Notes: generated by a model not told the origin, from the sequence alone. A stretch of 64,000 bases of DNA from Rhynchopus sp. YZ270_cl-10 (GCA_964035575.1 OZ037850.1:62001-126000); one strand, 5' to 3'. Shown: positions 1 to 10,880, counted from the first letter of the stretch. Translations and numbers: made by a program.

Positions 1-2479
1 ACAGCTGCGAGTCGTACGGAGTGTTGAACCACATCTGCGGGCCCTGTTTGGAGAAGAGGTTTAGGGTCAAAAAAAGATGCAAAAACACATACGTCCTTCC
101 GCTTGTGCGGCATGTCTGACACGTCCCCCGTCACAGCAGGCACAACAATAGGGAGGGTAGCCCACGGCCACGAAGCAATCAGATGCAGTGCCTGTTGAGG
201 TTGTTAGGTAGAAAAAGATGACGAAAAGAACATACCCTTGCGAGTCCTGTGAGTGCTGAGTAGGGTGCGGGTGCCTTGGAGAAGATCTTGCACATGACGA
301 GCTCGAGGGCCTCCTCTGTGACGTAGTCCGCCATGTAGTGTACTGAGGCCCAGCGCTTGAGGAGGCGCACCGCGGGGGAGAAGAACCTGTGGAACTTGTC
401 GTAGTTAGCGACCAGCTCTGCGTGCTGCGGGAGGAGGTCCAGCTGCTTGTGCAGCGCTGCTGCCTGCGGCTCAAGGCCAATGCTCTCAAGCAGCAGCACC
501 TCACGTGGGTGGAACACATACACACGGAACACCTGCCCCTGCACAAGCACGTCCACACAGTCCCGTCTCGGGATGCTCACAAGACGCCGCTCCTTCCTCA
601 GACGCTGCGCAATCTTGCAGTACAAAGCAGTCTTGATGTGCGCAATCGCCTCCTTATGTTCAGGCCACGCGCTGGTGGACGCAAGGTGCACAACCACCTC
701 CATCGCCTCCACGTTGTCCGCATGAGACTGCAGGTGTCCGGCCACGACAGGGTCCGACACACGCAGTAGCGAGGCGTGTGGGTGTGGCGGCGACACAGCA
801 GTGTTGCGCAGAGCGGGGTGTGCACCAAGCACGTTCACAATCTTGACGGGGAACTCATCCAGGCCGCGGAGGTATGCAGTGAGCTCAAGGAAGGCCTTGC
901 GGTTGATGTGGCGGAGGTGTGCGGCAGGGTCGTAGTGGCCCACGCTTGTGTGCGGCACCTCGATGAAGCTCGTCGCACCCTGCCCAAGCACACGGATGCC
1001 CGACGTCACGGCGCTCCCCAGGTCACGCAGCAGGCACGCAAGCATCAGGCTCACGACCTCGTAGTCGGACTTCGCCTCTGTGAAGACAGCTGCCCTGCGC
1101 ACGATGCTGTCGTATGTGTACGTCTTGGCACGTGCTCCCCACTTCTTCGAGAACTCCTCCGCATCCTTCTTGTCGATGAGAGCAGGCCCCAGCACCTCGC
1201 GGGGAAGCGATTTTGTGTTGTCAAATCCGAGGCCGAAGACAGCGTGCGTGGCAAAGAGCCTGCAGCGGTAGCGTGTGAGGGACGAGCCGAGCGCGTCGAC
1301 AAGGAGCTTGTGGACGACAACAGAGAAGTCTCTTGCGACACTGTGTTCTGCGTCGTGGTTCTGTGCAGTCTCTGCGAAGGAGAGCTTGACGTGTGTCGGC
1401 AGCGGCACGCAGGCGTACTGATCGAAACGCAGCCAGAAGGGCGACGGGATACGGAAGAGAAGCTCTGCAGCGTCGCTTGCGGTGCTCGCGTCAAGCGCAC
1501 TGACGGCACCCTGCGCCACGGTCTGCATCTCCACCTTTGCCTGCTCCGTGCATGAGTACCACACGTTCCACCCCTGAAAGCCCAGCAGCAAGGGTGCGTT
1601 CTGCAGCTGCACCGCACGCAGCTCACGCGACGCAGCACTCTGCTGTCCACCCAGCTGGTTCTCCACACGTGGCGATAGGTCCGTCATAGTGGGCATCGCA
1701 GACAGGAACTGCAGCACGAGGCGGAACCCCTGCTCGGGCGTCATGCCGTCTGTGATGTTGCTCATCTTGACAAGGTGGTGCACCAGCCCGTGCAGCACTG
1801 CGTCCGACACACCGTCGGGCATGAGAGTGAGACCTTGCTTCTCTGCCCACACCTTGACGAGGACACAGATGTCGCGCGACACTGCGACGGACGAGAGCGA
1901 TGCGTGGATGGCCTCGTAGAGGGCGGGTGTGAGTGCGTCGCAGAGGACGAGCTGTGTGTAGAAGGGCGAGCGTGCGACGGTGGTGGCGGACGTGAAGTGG
2001 TCGAGGAGGGTGGGGCTGAGCTTGAGACCTGCGTGGATGCGGATGATGCAGTTCTCGCCTGAAGGGAAGGCGGGCCCGACGATGGTGAGCATGTCTCTGT
2101 TGAAGCAGTCCTCTGCGGGGACGACCTTGCACACCATGCTGTGGGTGCTGCTGAGGAACTCACTGAGGTTAGCGAGGTAGCGACCACGTGCCGCTACCCA
2201 TCCGTGCCTACGCAGGCTCTCTGCATCACACGTTGCAGCAGGCGCCGTCACGTGCAGGTCCACATGCGACGCACTAGTTGTGTTCGTGTCCAGCAGGTAC
2301 GCCCCCACAAGCGACACCTTCTGCGCACGGATCTGTGGCGGAAGCTCCTTCACCAACACACTCTGCAGCGCTTTCAGAAACGTATCCACAGTCTCGTCAG
2401 CCCCCCGCTTTGCCTGGTGCAACACACCGTTCGCCTCATTGCTAAATATCTTTTGGTTCAAAGAGTCGCGCCCGTCCAT
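1..2479 (-). CDS. Nrap/UTP22-like nucleolar protein (3' end cut by window)
   Basis: Member of the Nrap/UTP22 family, which acts in the UTP-C/CURI part of the small-subunit processome during 18S rRNA maturation in the nucleolus. The first exon (236-2479, about 748 residues) starts at the ATG reading MDGRDSLNQ; the ORF reaches further up only through a non-ATG codon. Family-like stretches include ICVLVKVWAEKQGLTL (nucleotidyltransferase-like fold) and AVRLLKRWASVHYM. Two short introns follow, 192-235 (44 bp) and 44-92 (49 bp), both GTATGT...CAG and both phase 0. The joined exons give ALHLIASWPWATLPIVV and GPQMWFNTPYDSQL, which match the conserved end of Nrap (LHLLATFDW, then an ATPYD-like motif). 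The gene runs off the window at position 1. Family assignment is confident; UTP22 versus NOL6 naming is left open. Confidence 0.85.
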
Positions 2480-3155
2480 TTTAAACAAAAATGGACTACC
2501 CTACTGGAGAAAATGGGATCAGGTGGGAAGGGGGAGGGTCGCTTCAAAAAAACGTTCAAAAACCGATAGGTGTGGGAGGGGGTTTTTCAATGGTCTGCCT
2601 CTGGGGGAGCGGCAAACTAATAACTGTTTTGTTGCGTTCTTTTGGGGGGGTTTTAATGCCCCAAATTGGGGGAGATTTTCTCCAAAGAGGAGGACACAAC
2701 GTTCCCTGGGTAAGGTCGTTGTGCGTGGGGTTTCTTCTTTCCGCTTAGCATTTTGTTTACTCTGCCTCCATCAAACGTTTAGGTGTTTGTACAACCAACA
2801 CTTGGTTCCCCCTGTATGTTCGCATGTGGTGATAACTCAATACCTGCAGGCAACAGGGATCCTTCTATCTAGCAGGCATGTGCCTTGGTTGTGCTGACGA
2901 ACACAAACCAAAAGAAATTTGCGATCCATAAAAAGGGGGGTAAAGGGAAATGCGAAAGCTGTTCGCAATGTGGAACCCAGAAAACAAAAAAAAAAAAAAG
3001 ACAAAGAGAAAAAAAAAAGTGAGTAAAATGAGAAGCCTCACGGTGCTCAGATCCACACCCAAAATGTCTTTTCCAAGAAGAAAACTTGGAAGATACACCA
3101 TCCTCCAAAACCCCGTTTTTGTACATTTTTTTTTTCCCCTGCTTGCTATTCCCCC
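2480..3155. other. Intergenic spacer
   Basis: A+T-rich spacer between the LSM14-like stop and the UTP22 start, with several A/T homopolymers. I see no gene, hairpin element or transposon end here. Confidence 0.6.
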
Positions 3156-4305
3156 TTATGAGCTGAGGCCCTGGGGAACCCATCCTCTGTTGTTGCTGTT
3201 GTTGTTGCGTTCCTGTGTCTGTTGTTTGCCACGCACTGCGTCGAGGTAAGAGCTGGGGGCGGCGGGCTTTGGCGGGAGGGGCTGCTGTGGCTGGACGGAC
3301 ATCGATGGTGCAGCCTTGCCGACGTTGTCTTGTCGCTGTGCAGGGGTATGGGGCGCTTGGCCCTGACCCTTCCCGTTCACCTTCACGTATTCGAACAACG
3401 TTGCTTGCTGTAGAATGGGGGAAGATACATCATCAACAAATAAATTTGACTTACAAAGCCCTCTCGTAGCGGTGAGGAAAATGTGAGAGAAAAGCGAAGT
3501 CGATAGTGCAAAAGAAGAAGAAGGGGAGGGGGAAATGGTGTGCTGGTGCATTGGTGTACCTTAATGTTCGTCCCCTTCAGGTTCACCAGCGGGAACGCAT
3601 CCGCGTACTTTGGAAGCTTCTTCTGCACAGGTCTGTCTTCCGTTCCGAATACCTGCGGGTGATGATGTTTTCCAAAAAAGGGTAGAATTGAAATACAAAA
3701 GCCCTCTCGTGACAGTGTACCTTTGGTACATGACCCGGCTGTACCGGAGGGTGGACACCCAACCATGCAGTCTTACATCCATTTCGTGGTTTACATCTGA
3801 TATGTACTCCCGCTTCCACTCATCATACAAAAAAATACTGGTCATATTTCACCTCACTCACGACGAATATCTTCCCCTCCCTCCCCCTGATTTACGAATA
3901 CGCAGTTGACAACAGCATGAATGTGCCTCTCGTGCATTCATCTCAAAAGAGTAGTTGACGCGAAGCAGAAACAAAAGAGGGGAAATAAAGAGGGGAAAGA
4001 GGGGGGGAAAGAGGACAAAACACCGTCAAGTTCATGCAAAGGGTGGTCCGTGTTCCGTACCGTGAGAGAAAAAAGGAAAGAAAAGTGTATAAGATGATCC
4101 TAAGCCTCTAGTCACATTGACAACAAAAGAAGGGGTGGTACCATACAGTCACATTGCGGAGCACGATGCTCCCGTCAGCAGGGCTGATCTTGTCGAGCGT
4201 CCCCTGGTAGCGCACCTCATTTCTGGTGAGGACGGAGAGCACCTTCTCGTTGTAGTTGTTGGAGTAGGGCGATGGGGAGGGGCTCTGTTCTATTGCGTCG
4301 TCCAT
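3156..4305 (-). CDS. LSM14/Scd6-like mRNP protein, short form, 3 exons
   Basis: LSM14/RAP55/Scd6 proteins bind mRNA and decapping factors in cytoplasmic granules. Exon 1 (4147-4305) encodes the start of the Lsm14 Sm-like domain (LSVLTRNEVRYQGTLDKI). Exon 2 (3560-3652) gives VFGTEDRP, the hallmark RSFGTEDRP segment of the family, and PLVNLKGTNIK, the domain's last strand. Exon 3 (3156-3407) completes it (QATLFEYVKVNG) and adds a Q/P/N-rich tail ending GWVPQGLSS. All junctions are phase 0, with donors GTATGG and GTACAC and acceptors CAG. The product is only about 167 residues and lacks the FDF and TFG boxes normally found towards the C-terminus. Intron 1 (494 bp) holds three hairpin elements and intron 2 (152 bp) one. 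This gene gives the clearest evidence that those hairpins lie in introns. Confidence 0.8.
3447..3476 (+). repeat. Intron hairpin element, stem class 3
   Basis: Copy of the dispersed hairpin family, with loop CCCTCTCGTAG flanked by ACAAAG and GCGGTG. It lies inside intron 2 of the LSM14-like gene, about 45 nt upstream (in the sense direction) of the acceptor. Its element-sense strand is opposite to the gene's coding strand, as for nearly all copies. Confidence 0.6.
3688..3800 (+). repeat. Long form of hairpin element, copy 1 (113 bp)
   Basis: Begins with TTGAAATACAAAAG, loop CCCTCTCGTG and GACAGTGTACC, then runs on through a segment with the nested palindrome GGGTGGACACCC to ATCTGA. A second copy at 36944-37054 is alignable along its whole length with scattered substitutions and small indels. 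This copy lies in LSM14 intron 1. A short ORF across it on the minus strand is a by-product of the repeat. Confidence 0.75.
3917..3942 (+). repeat. Intron hairpin element, stem class 2
   Basis: Near-perfect hairpin: ATGAATG and GC on the left, loop CTCTCGT, then GCATTCAT on the right. It is the cleanest class 2 copy and lies in intron 1 of the LSM14-like gene. Confidence 0.75.
4091..4118 (+). repeat. Intron hairpin element, stem class 1 (shortened)
   Basis: Starts AAGATGATCCTAAGCCTCT and ends GTCACATTG, so the 3' GCTTAG arm is partly lost. It sits about 30 nt inside the donor of LSM14 intron 1. Confidence 0.6.
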
Positions 4306-4533
4306 TTGTGTTGTGTGGTTTTGTCTGTGTGCAGTTGTTATCCTTCAAGACAATGAAAAAATATTCCGCTTTTCTTTTAGATCAAATTAAGGTAAAGACC
4401 CTCCGAGCATCTTCTGCTCACAGGGGGGGGGGGTAACAAAAGCAAGGCTGTGTGTAATTCGTCATTTATCTCTCTGCTGGTGTTCCCGACATTGACAGGT
4501 CCCTGACAGGATTTCGGTAACATCATGCGCATT

Positions 4534-5844
4534 TTATGGCTCGCGGGAACCTTCTTCTTCCTTTGCTTCGCCCTTTTCTACTACGATCAACGCATGTCTC
4601 CATGCACAGGAAACACTCTTCACAGACGTGACATCGCCCAATTTGCAGAAACCGAGCGGACAGAGGCTCGTTGCTTCGTCCTCCTCCCCAGGCACTTCTT
4701 GGCCTAACTGGCCATAATAGTTATCGCCATACGTCATTACCGTCTTTCCCGCCGTCAATGCGACGGTCCGTTCTGTTCCTGACATTACTGTGCTCAGGGG
4801 AAGCTCACCTTTTGTACAAGAAAAGCTGCTGTCGTTTTCTGTTTGCGTCCAAAAGGATAGCAACCCCTCTGTGTCATCTGCAGGCTGGCACAACGCCACT
4901 CTCAAATCCTTTATCCCAAGGAGCTGCACGAAGCGCATGCCTGCGGGGGGTGTGGTGAGGGTGGGTGTTGAGTCTTCGGTGGTTTCGCGCACTGCACCGG
5001 GACGCGCGCCGAAGATGAGAGCCCCTTCTGTTGTCATGACGACTGAAGTACTGTAGCCTGCGGAGATGTCTGTCACAGTGTCGGGATCGATGTTCGGAAT
5101 ACGTTGCGGCATACGTTGGCAGAAGGGTGCAAAGAAGTTGCGTGTGTCAGATGCACGTCTGTGTGGATGCATGGCAGGGTTGTATGCTCCCGACTCCAGT
5201 AGAGGCAGTGCCGTCTCCACCTCCCCTACCATGCAGCCCTTGAGGGTGGCCATCTTCGCATTGTCGGCGACAAAGGCTTTGATGCGGTTCTGTTTTGCAA
5301 GCATCTCGTCCCAACTGTCCCCCGTATACCCAAGCTGCCCGTTGTCCCCGAGGCCCCAAGAGAAGACCCCTTGGGATGTCCACGCAAGGGAGTGGTGCGC
5401 GCCGGCAGAGATTTTTTTCACGTCGCTCAGGTCGGTCACCTTTTTGGGGTGTTTTGCGTTGTCTTCGCTGCCGTCGCCGAGCGCGCCGTCAGCGTTGCTT
5501 CCGCAGGTGTACACACAGCCGTCTGTGGTGTGTATCATGCTATGGTAGCCACCAAGGGAAATGTCCACAATTTCAGAGGGTTTGAACTGTGGAACCACCG
5601 CAGGCTTGACATTCGTCCCAAAACACCCGACCCCAAGCTGCCCCTGCTCGTTGTAGCCAAACGCAAACAGCCCGGCGTCAGTCAGAACCATGGAGTGCGA
5701 GCCACCTGCCCACACCCGCTGCACTGCGAGGTCGGGGTTGTCGTTAAAGAACGGCACACCCATAGGGAGACTGGTGTTCAGCTCTGCCTTGCCTATGGCG
5801 AGACGGTGGTCCAACCCACATCCAACCCCAAGGATCTCCGTCAT
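4534..5844 (-). CDS. RCC1-repeat (regulator of chromosome condensation-like) protein
   Basis: A beta-propeller protein of the RCC1 superfamily, about 436 residues in a single exon from the ATG reading MTEILGVGCG. Blades are marked by the recurring pattern of Gly-rich loops and short strands: FAFGYNEQGQLGVG, YTCGSNADGALGDG, FSWGLGDNGQLGY and TYGDNYYGQLGQE, with SGGxxHSM/L-type loops between them (GGSHSMVLTD, GGYHSMIHT, GAHHSLAWT, CAWRHALIV). Length fits a single seven-blade propeller. Whether it is the Ran exchange factor or one of the many other RCC1-like proteins cannot be told; the usual Ran-binding acidic features are not evident and the middle blades are poorly conserved. No intron is seen. 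Confidence 0.8.
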   Translation of the reverse strand: MTEILGVGCGLDHRLAIGKAELNTSLPMGVPFFNDNPDLAVQRVWAGGSHSMVLTDAGLFAFGYNEQGQLGVGCFGTNVKPAVVPQFKPSEIVDISLGGYHSMIHTTDGCVYTCGSNADGALGDGSEDNAKHPKKVTDLSDVKKISAGAHHSLAWTSQGVFSWGLGDNGQLGYTGDSWDEMLAKQNRIKAFVADNAKMATLKGCMVGEVETALPLLESGAYNPAMHPHRRASDTRNFFAPFCQRMPQRIPNIDPDTVTDISAGYSTSVVMTTEGALIFGARPGAVRETTEDSTPTLTTPPAGMRFVQLLGIKDLRVALCQPADDTEGLLSFWTQTENDSSFSCTKGELPLSTVMSGTERTVALTAGKTVMTYGDNYYGQLGQEVPGEEDEATSLCPLGFCKLGDVTSVKSVSCAWRHALIVVEKGEAKEEEGSREP

Positions 5845-6320
5845 GTGTAAAGTCAATTCTGTATACTAATAAGTGTAGGGAGCTGGAGGGTGGGGGCGGG
5901 GGAAAGCAAATACCGAACTCCACAGGATGCGAAGCATTGGCAAAGATGAAAGATCTTCGAGACCTGGTATGAGGGTTATTAGTCATAACTGAAGTGTGAC
6001 ACACTGTACAGCCCAAAATGCGGCACACAAACCACATGAAGTGCGAATATACGCATGCTACTCAGCCATTAAAGGGAAAACGAGGAGGGTCTCTATAGTT
6101 TGCTGTTGTTGTTGTTCTCTTTTTTTTCAATGAAGTTCTTCTCAAGGGAGCACAACGTCCCCCGTTAGGTTCAGTCCGATACGTACAATGTTCCTTGCGA
6201 CTGCATAAATATTGAAAGGTGTTCGAAAACAACGTTCTGCCTCTTCGTGCTAGTGTTCGAAAAGGCGCATGGAACGTTGCGAGGTATGTATGGCGTTCCT
6301 CGCATTGAGGGGCGATGAGA
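5845..6320. other. Intergenic spacer
   Basis: Between the importin stop and the RCC1-like start. Low-complexity runs only; no convincing exon or repeat element. Confidence 0.5.
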
Positions 6321-9128
6321 TCAGAGTGCGGTCCTTGAGTGCACAGCACGGTGCATGCGGTTCGCAGCTGCCTTTGCAGAAGACTCGCCAGGGCCGCTAG
6401 CCACGACAGTCTCCATGAAGTCTCGCTTCTCCTCCTCCTCCAACCCGCTGTGCTCCGCCAGTGCCGCGTGCACCCACTCCGCAAACGCAGGCTGCTTCTT
6501 CAAGGACGTCAGGATCTTCGTACACGGCGCGATGCACTCATACGGCTTGAACGCAATCGCATGCACGACGCCCTTCAGCAGCACACACCCGCCCCCCTGC
6601 GCGAGCATCTCCTTCGCCTTAGGCACCGCGATCGTGTTCTGGAACATCTCCAGTACCTGCAGCAGTGTTGCAGGGTCTGCGATGTGCGACTGCAGTGCGT
6701 GTGTCGCGGTCTGGATGGAGGTGGGCCCTAGGTGCACGACCAGGGCAGCGGCCAGGGCACTGCGTCGGCGTGCTCCACCTGTGGTGTGGTGGTGATGGTA
6801 GTGGTGGTGGGGAGAGGGGAACATACAGTACACAATAGACACCTTCACAGCAGAGGCCAACATCGCAAAAAACGCCTTCGCAAGCGGCACATCTGAAAAC
6901 GCTGGCGACGTGTCTGTACCACGCAACCCGTTGCACGCTGCGTCGCACACATTCTTCAAGGTATCAATCACAAACGGCACGCTGCTCTCGATGTGTGCAC
7001 AGGCAAGCGACACTTCTGACATGCACGTCAGCATGCAGGGCAGTGCGTTGTGTGCGGCAGACTGGGCTACGAGCGTGCAAATTGCCTGAAAAAAGAAATT
7101 GTGGTGGAAATCAACAACAACAACACAACATACCTGAAGGTGCGGAACCGCCATCTCTCCTGTGACCACAACGAAGGCACCCATGCAGCCAAAGGTCTGC
7201 TCAGCAATGACCTCTGAGGTCTTGCCTGCCTCTGCGCATGCCCCGAGCAGCGTGAGGAGGTCATTTGCGACGGACATCCATGCGTTCGCGACGTTGGCTG
7301 GCTGCGTGATGTCGTGGGTGTCGAGGATCACACTTTTGCACCACACCGACGCTGTCTGCAGCAGTGCGCACAGTGCCGCCAGCCCACACGACAGGGACGC
7401 TACGTCCGATGCCGCCAGCGCCTCTTTGCACCTCCCCATCGCAGGCGCGACCAACCCCGTGAAGGCGCCCTGCATCTGCTCCACGGGCATGCCCCACACA
7501 ACACCACCCACCCCCTCTGCGACACGCCCCTGCACTTCCAAGCCATGCTGCTGCGAAGCAAGAAACGCCTTCTGCAGCATATCCACCACACCAGGCATAC
7601 GTGCCGCCTCCACACACGACGTGCAAATCCGCAGAAACGCACGCGAACCTGCACCGTCAAACGCACCCAACACCTCGCAACACATCTCCAGCGAAGACCG
7701 CAAATTCTCACCCGAACTTTCCAACGCCTTCGACAGACGCGGCAGCAGCGACACATACGTTGCCTGTACACGCTCCCTCTCCTTGCTGACAGCCATTTCC
7801 CTCAGTGACTGTCCTATCTTGAGCAATGCCGGCGCCGCCTCCTCCCAGAGCGCTGGGCCGGGCATGCGCTCCAGACATGCCATGGCGTAGACCGCTGCCT
7901 CAACACGCTGCCAGCTCCCTGCCTTGAGTGCGTCCTGGCAGGTGGCCAGGTGGTGCAGGAGGTATTCCTTCGGCGTCACCACCCATGCTACGTCACGGAA
8001 GACCTCTGCACCCACATCGGCACGTTGCGATGCGATGTCCTGCCAGTCAGCGCTGCTTTGGGGCAGCTCATAGATACGACACACATGGTCGCACAGCGAG
8101 AACAGTGGTTCGTTCAGATGTGCCCGAGCGCGTGCACGGCTGTCTTCGTCCACCTCGATAACACTACTGCGCAGGGCGTGCCACATCGGGAAGGTCGCTT
8201 CGACGAGGTGTGTATCTCCTGTTGTCGCTGTCTGCACGACCTTGAGAAGCGCTGCCATCATCTGAACCGATTCCGGAAAATTCCCCTCCTGCGAAGCAGC
8301 CCTGACCACATGGTCCGATGCAGCAGCACCCACCGCCGCCGCCGTCTGCACCCACACCTCATCCCGCATCTGCGCTGCCAGCAACACCCCACTCAGCTGC
8401 TGCAACAACCCCAACCCCTCAGGCTTCCCTGCCGCAAGCCCTGCGAGGGACACTGCAGTGGCGTGGCTTTGTTCTCTTAACGCAGTCCCGTCTATATGCT
8501 TTACAATTTCATTGGTAAAAGGGGAACCTGATAGAACTGATGGGGTGTACGCCACCCACGCATTGAAGCAGGCAAGCCCGTCTGCCGTCGGCACAGCCTG
8601 GCTGCTGAGCAGGCCGGCAAGCATGCTGACGACGGACTCTGCGTTGGACTTGATGTTCTGGAGCAGCAGGTCTGTACCGTCCTCTGCCTCCTCGGCAAGC
8701 ACCTTGAGGAGGCAGACCTGCTTCTCGGGGTGCTGTGTCAGGGACGTGTCGCAGAGGGTCTGGCGGATGATGTCCCCTTGGCCGGCATTGTGCGGGAGAA
8801 GCTTCGCGAGGGCAACACTCAGCTGCAGTGATACCAGCCTATGCTGCGACGCAGTGTACGCAGCAAGCAGCTGCCCCGTCAACGTCTCCATCGCCGAAGG
8901 GCTCATCGAGGGCAAATCCTTATGCAGCTTGTTCTTCACCAGCAGCGCTATCTGCTGCTGCACCCCCGCCTCGTACCCAGGCCCCAGCAGCCCCAACAAC
9001 ACCCCCCAAGCCCCTGGCTCGGCCAAGCCCTTCTCCACGTACCCCATTGCGGCCGTCCGCTGTTCCGCACTGCTTTGCACATTGAGCTGGCATTCAACAG
9101 CCTGCACCAGGGTGACTGCATCCAGCAT
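6321..9128 (-). CDS. Importin-beta family receptor, transportin-3/importin-13-like
   Basis: HEAT-repeat nuclear transport receptor, about 903 residues after splicing, close to the 920-960 usual for TNPO3/Mtr10 and IPO13. Support: the N-terminus has the importin-N layout (repeated short helices, QQQIALLVKNKLHKDLPS), followed by a TNPO3-like stretch (LSVALAKLLPHNAGQGDII, EKQVCLLKVLAEEAED) and helical repeats throughout. Two in-frame 48-bp introns can be read by their borders: 7086-7133 (GTATGTTG...TTTTCAG) and 6779-6826 (GTATGTTC...CACAG); both keep the frame open, so an unspliced reading also looks intact. TNPO3-type receptors import SR splicing factors and IPO13 other cargoes; I cannot choose between them. 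Confidence 0.75.
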   Translation of the reverse strand: MLDAVTLVQAVECQLNVQSSAEQRTAAMGYVEKGLAEPGAWGVLLGLLGPGYEAGVQQQIALLVKNKLHKDLPSMSPSAMETLTGQLLAAYTASQHRLVSLQLSVALAKLLPHNAGQGDIIRQTLCDTSLTQHPEKQVCLLKVLAEEAEDGTDLLLQNIKSNAESVVSMLAGLLSSQAVPTADGLACFNAWVAYTPSVLSGSPFTNEIVKHIDGTALREQSHATAVSLAGLAAGKPEGLGLLQQLSGVLLAAQMRDEVWVQTAAAVGAAASDHVVRAASQEGNFPESVQMMAALLKVVQTATTGDTHLVEATFPMWHALRSSVIEVDEDSRARARAHLNEPLFSLCDHVCRIYELPQSSADWQDIASQRADVGAEVFRDVAWVVTPKEYLLHHLATCQDALKAGSWQRVEAAVYAMACLERMPGPALWEEAAPALLKIGQSLREMAVSKERERVQATYVSLLPRLSKALESSGENLRSSLEMCCEVLGAFDGAGSRAFLRICTSCVEAARMPGVVDMLQKAFLASQQHGLEVQGRVAEGVGGVVWGMPVEQMQGAFTGLVAPAMGRCKEALAASDVASLSCGLAALCALLQTASVWCKSVILDTHDITQPANVANAWMSVANDLLTLLGACAEAGKTSEVIAEQTFGCMGAFVVVTGEMAVPHLQVCCVVVVDFHHNFFFQAICTLVAQSAAHNALPCMLTCMSEVSLACAHIESSVPFVIDTLKNVCDAACNGLRGTDTSPAFSDVPLAKAFFAMLASAVKVSIVYCMFPSPHHHYHHHHTTGGARRRSALAAALVVHLGPTSIQTATHALQSHIADPATLLQVLEMFQNTIAVPKAKEMLAQGGGCVLLKGVVHAIAFKPYECIAPCTKILTSLKKQPAFAEWVHAALAEHSGLEEEEKRDFMETVVASGPGESSAKAAANRMHRAVHSRTAL

Positions 9129-9294
9129 CGTTCTTTTTATTCCTGCATAAGGTGAGTGAGGGGAGGGAGGGGAGGTAGGGGAGGGAGGGGAGGTATGAAA
9201 TGAGGAGGAAGGGAAAGTGGTTTGAGGTTAAAAGGGTGAAAGCGCTTCGACGGACGCCCACATTGTTGGGAAGTTTTAAAAAATATAACAGTCT

Positions 9295-10635
9295 TTATGC
9301 GCCCACGGTACGGAGACGTTTCTTCGCTTTTTCGACGTTTTTGTGTTCGTCAAGGTTGCTGCGCTCCCACCACGCAGCACAGCGTTCGTTGTGCAGGCTG
9401 TGCACCCTCTCTGTGGTGTACTTCTCTGGTGCGGCGATTGCGTCGCTGATGATCTGGCAGACTTGGGTTTGTGTTTCGATGTGACGGTCGTTGACACCGC
9501 GCAGCCAGGAGAGGAAGTCCTTTGACAGACTTGCTGCAGGAACGAAGCCCTGAAGACGCTCCTTTGCGTCGCCCTCTAGGGCATTCACTGCCGCAAGCAG
9601 CCTGCACACATTCAGGGTATCCAGCGCCTTCTCTGCCGCAAGCTCCTTCATGATCTCCAACGGTGCGTCCTGCGTGGCCTCGAGGAACGGTGCGTCGTTC
9701 CTGCGCCGCTTGCCGACGAAGTAACGCTCGCTGTTCGCAGGGCGCGAGAGTGTGGGCTTCGCAAGGTCGACGGCCTCGAATTCGTTGTAAAGAACCCACA
9801 AAAGGTGCACCGAGAACGTCGTCTGTATGTCCAACACCTTCAACACAAAGTTCCCCCCCTTCCGCAGCGTCAACAGCATCGCCAGCACCTCCCCCAGCAC
9901 CACCCGCCGCAGCTGCCCCTCTGCGTCCTCATAGTTCTTCTCATGGATGATGCCGCCGTCACCCATCGCCACATCAAGCCCCCTCCCATCCGTGTTGTCC
10001 TGCACATGCATCATGAAGTCAATGAGGTTCTGCGCCGAGGTGATGTCACCATCCCCGGTTTCTCCTGTAAAGGTAAAGTCCTGAATACGTGGACAATGTG
10101 CGCGGGCCACTGGTTGAAAGTATTCGAGCTGCCAGTCGAGAAGCGCGTTGCCAGTTGAGGTAAGGCTGAACCCCCACCCATCTGCCCCTTTCACAGCGGG
10201 CAAGACGATCCCTGGAGTGTGCACCGCCCAGAGCAGGTATTCTGTCCATGAGCCGGGTGCTCCGCAGAGGTCTGCGAACATGAGGGTATCGTCGTCTGCG
10301 TCGACCTGCCCGATGAAATGCGCTTCTTGGTTGATGTCTGCAAGTTTGAGTGCGGCGCGGGTTCTGAAGGGGAAGCTGTTGTGGTTCACGTAGAACAGTG
10401 GATCAGCTATACTCCTGGCCCGTTCAAACCGATCGGAATCCACTCCACCCCACCCGGACCGTGCAGCACGACGTACAGCTACCTTGGCTGGGTCCACCAC
10501 AGCAGCCTCCAATGTCTCGTCCCTCACCTTCACACCACAGCACGTAATAGGTGACAACGTCGTATCAACCAACCTACACTCCGACCCTAGAGGCAGGGCC
10601 CTCATAATTTCCTCATATTTCTTTTCAATCGACAT
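9295..10635 (-). CDS. Cap-1 mRNA 2'-O-ribose methyltransferase (CMTR1/MTr1-like)
   Basis: FtsJ/RrmJ-fold methyltransferase, about 446 residues, that would methylate the first transcribed nucleotide of capped RNA. The SAM-binding motif reads FADLCGAPGSWTEYLLW, near-identical to the FADLCGGPGGFSEYLLW pattern of CMTR1. The K-D-K-E catalytic tetrad is present: Lys in AALKLADI, Asp in AMGDGG, Lys in FVLKVLD and Glu in NSERYFVG. The start is the ATG reading MSIEKKYEEI; the longer upstream frame is a Thr/His-rich artefact. There is no G-patch or WW domain, so this is the compact form found in protists. Organisms with a modified spliced leader often have several cap methyltransferases; only this one is visible here. 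Confidence 0.88.
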   Translation of the reverse strand: MSIEKKYEEIMRALPLGSECRLVDTTLSPITCCGVKVRDETLEAAVVDPAKVAVRRAARSGWGGVDSDRFERARSIADPLFYVNHNSFPFRTRAALKLADINQEAHFIGQVDADDDTLMFADLCGAPGSWTEYLLWAVHTPGIVLPAVKGADGWGFSLTSTGNALLDWQLEYFQPVARAHCPRIQDFTFTGETGDGDITSAQNLIDFMMHVQDNTDGRGLDVAMGDGGIIHEKNYEDAEGQLRRVVLGEVLAMLLTLRKGGNFVLKVLDIQTTFSVHLLWVLYNEFEAVDLAKPTLSRPANSERYFVGKRRRNDAPFLEATQDAPLEIMKELAAEKALDTLNVCRLLAAVNALEGDAKERLQGFVPAASLSKDFLSWLRGVNDRHIETQTQVCQIISDAIAAPEKYTTERVHSLHNERCAAWWERSNLDEHKNVEKAKKRLRTVGA

Positions 10636-10880
10636 TTTACGTTTTCTCTGGTGAAGGTGGTGGTGCCAGGGGGGGTGGTGCTGTTTTGAAGTTGTTTGAT
10701 AAAAAAAAGACGTTGTTTTTCGGGGAAAAGTCATTAGACTTTATGTTTCTATGGGGTTTCTATGAGAAAAAGAAACGGTCTGGGGGGGCTGCCGAACATT
10801 GCCAGTTTTGCAGGCAGTTTGGGAAGGGGGGTTTGTTTGTAGTGTAACCCAACCGTTTTTGTTAAGGTGTGTTTTTTGGT

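Noticed and set aside
3561-3845. Minus-strand ORF inside LSM14 intron 1 as an extra exon
   Set aside because: It covers the 110-bp repeat, and the flanking exons join in frame to the conserved LSM14 sequence without it.
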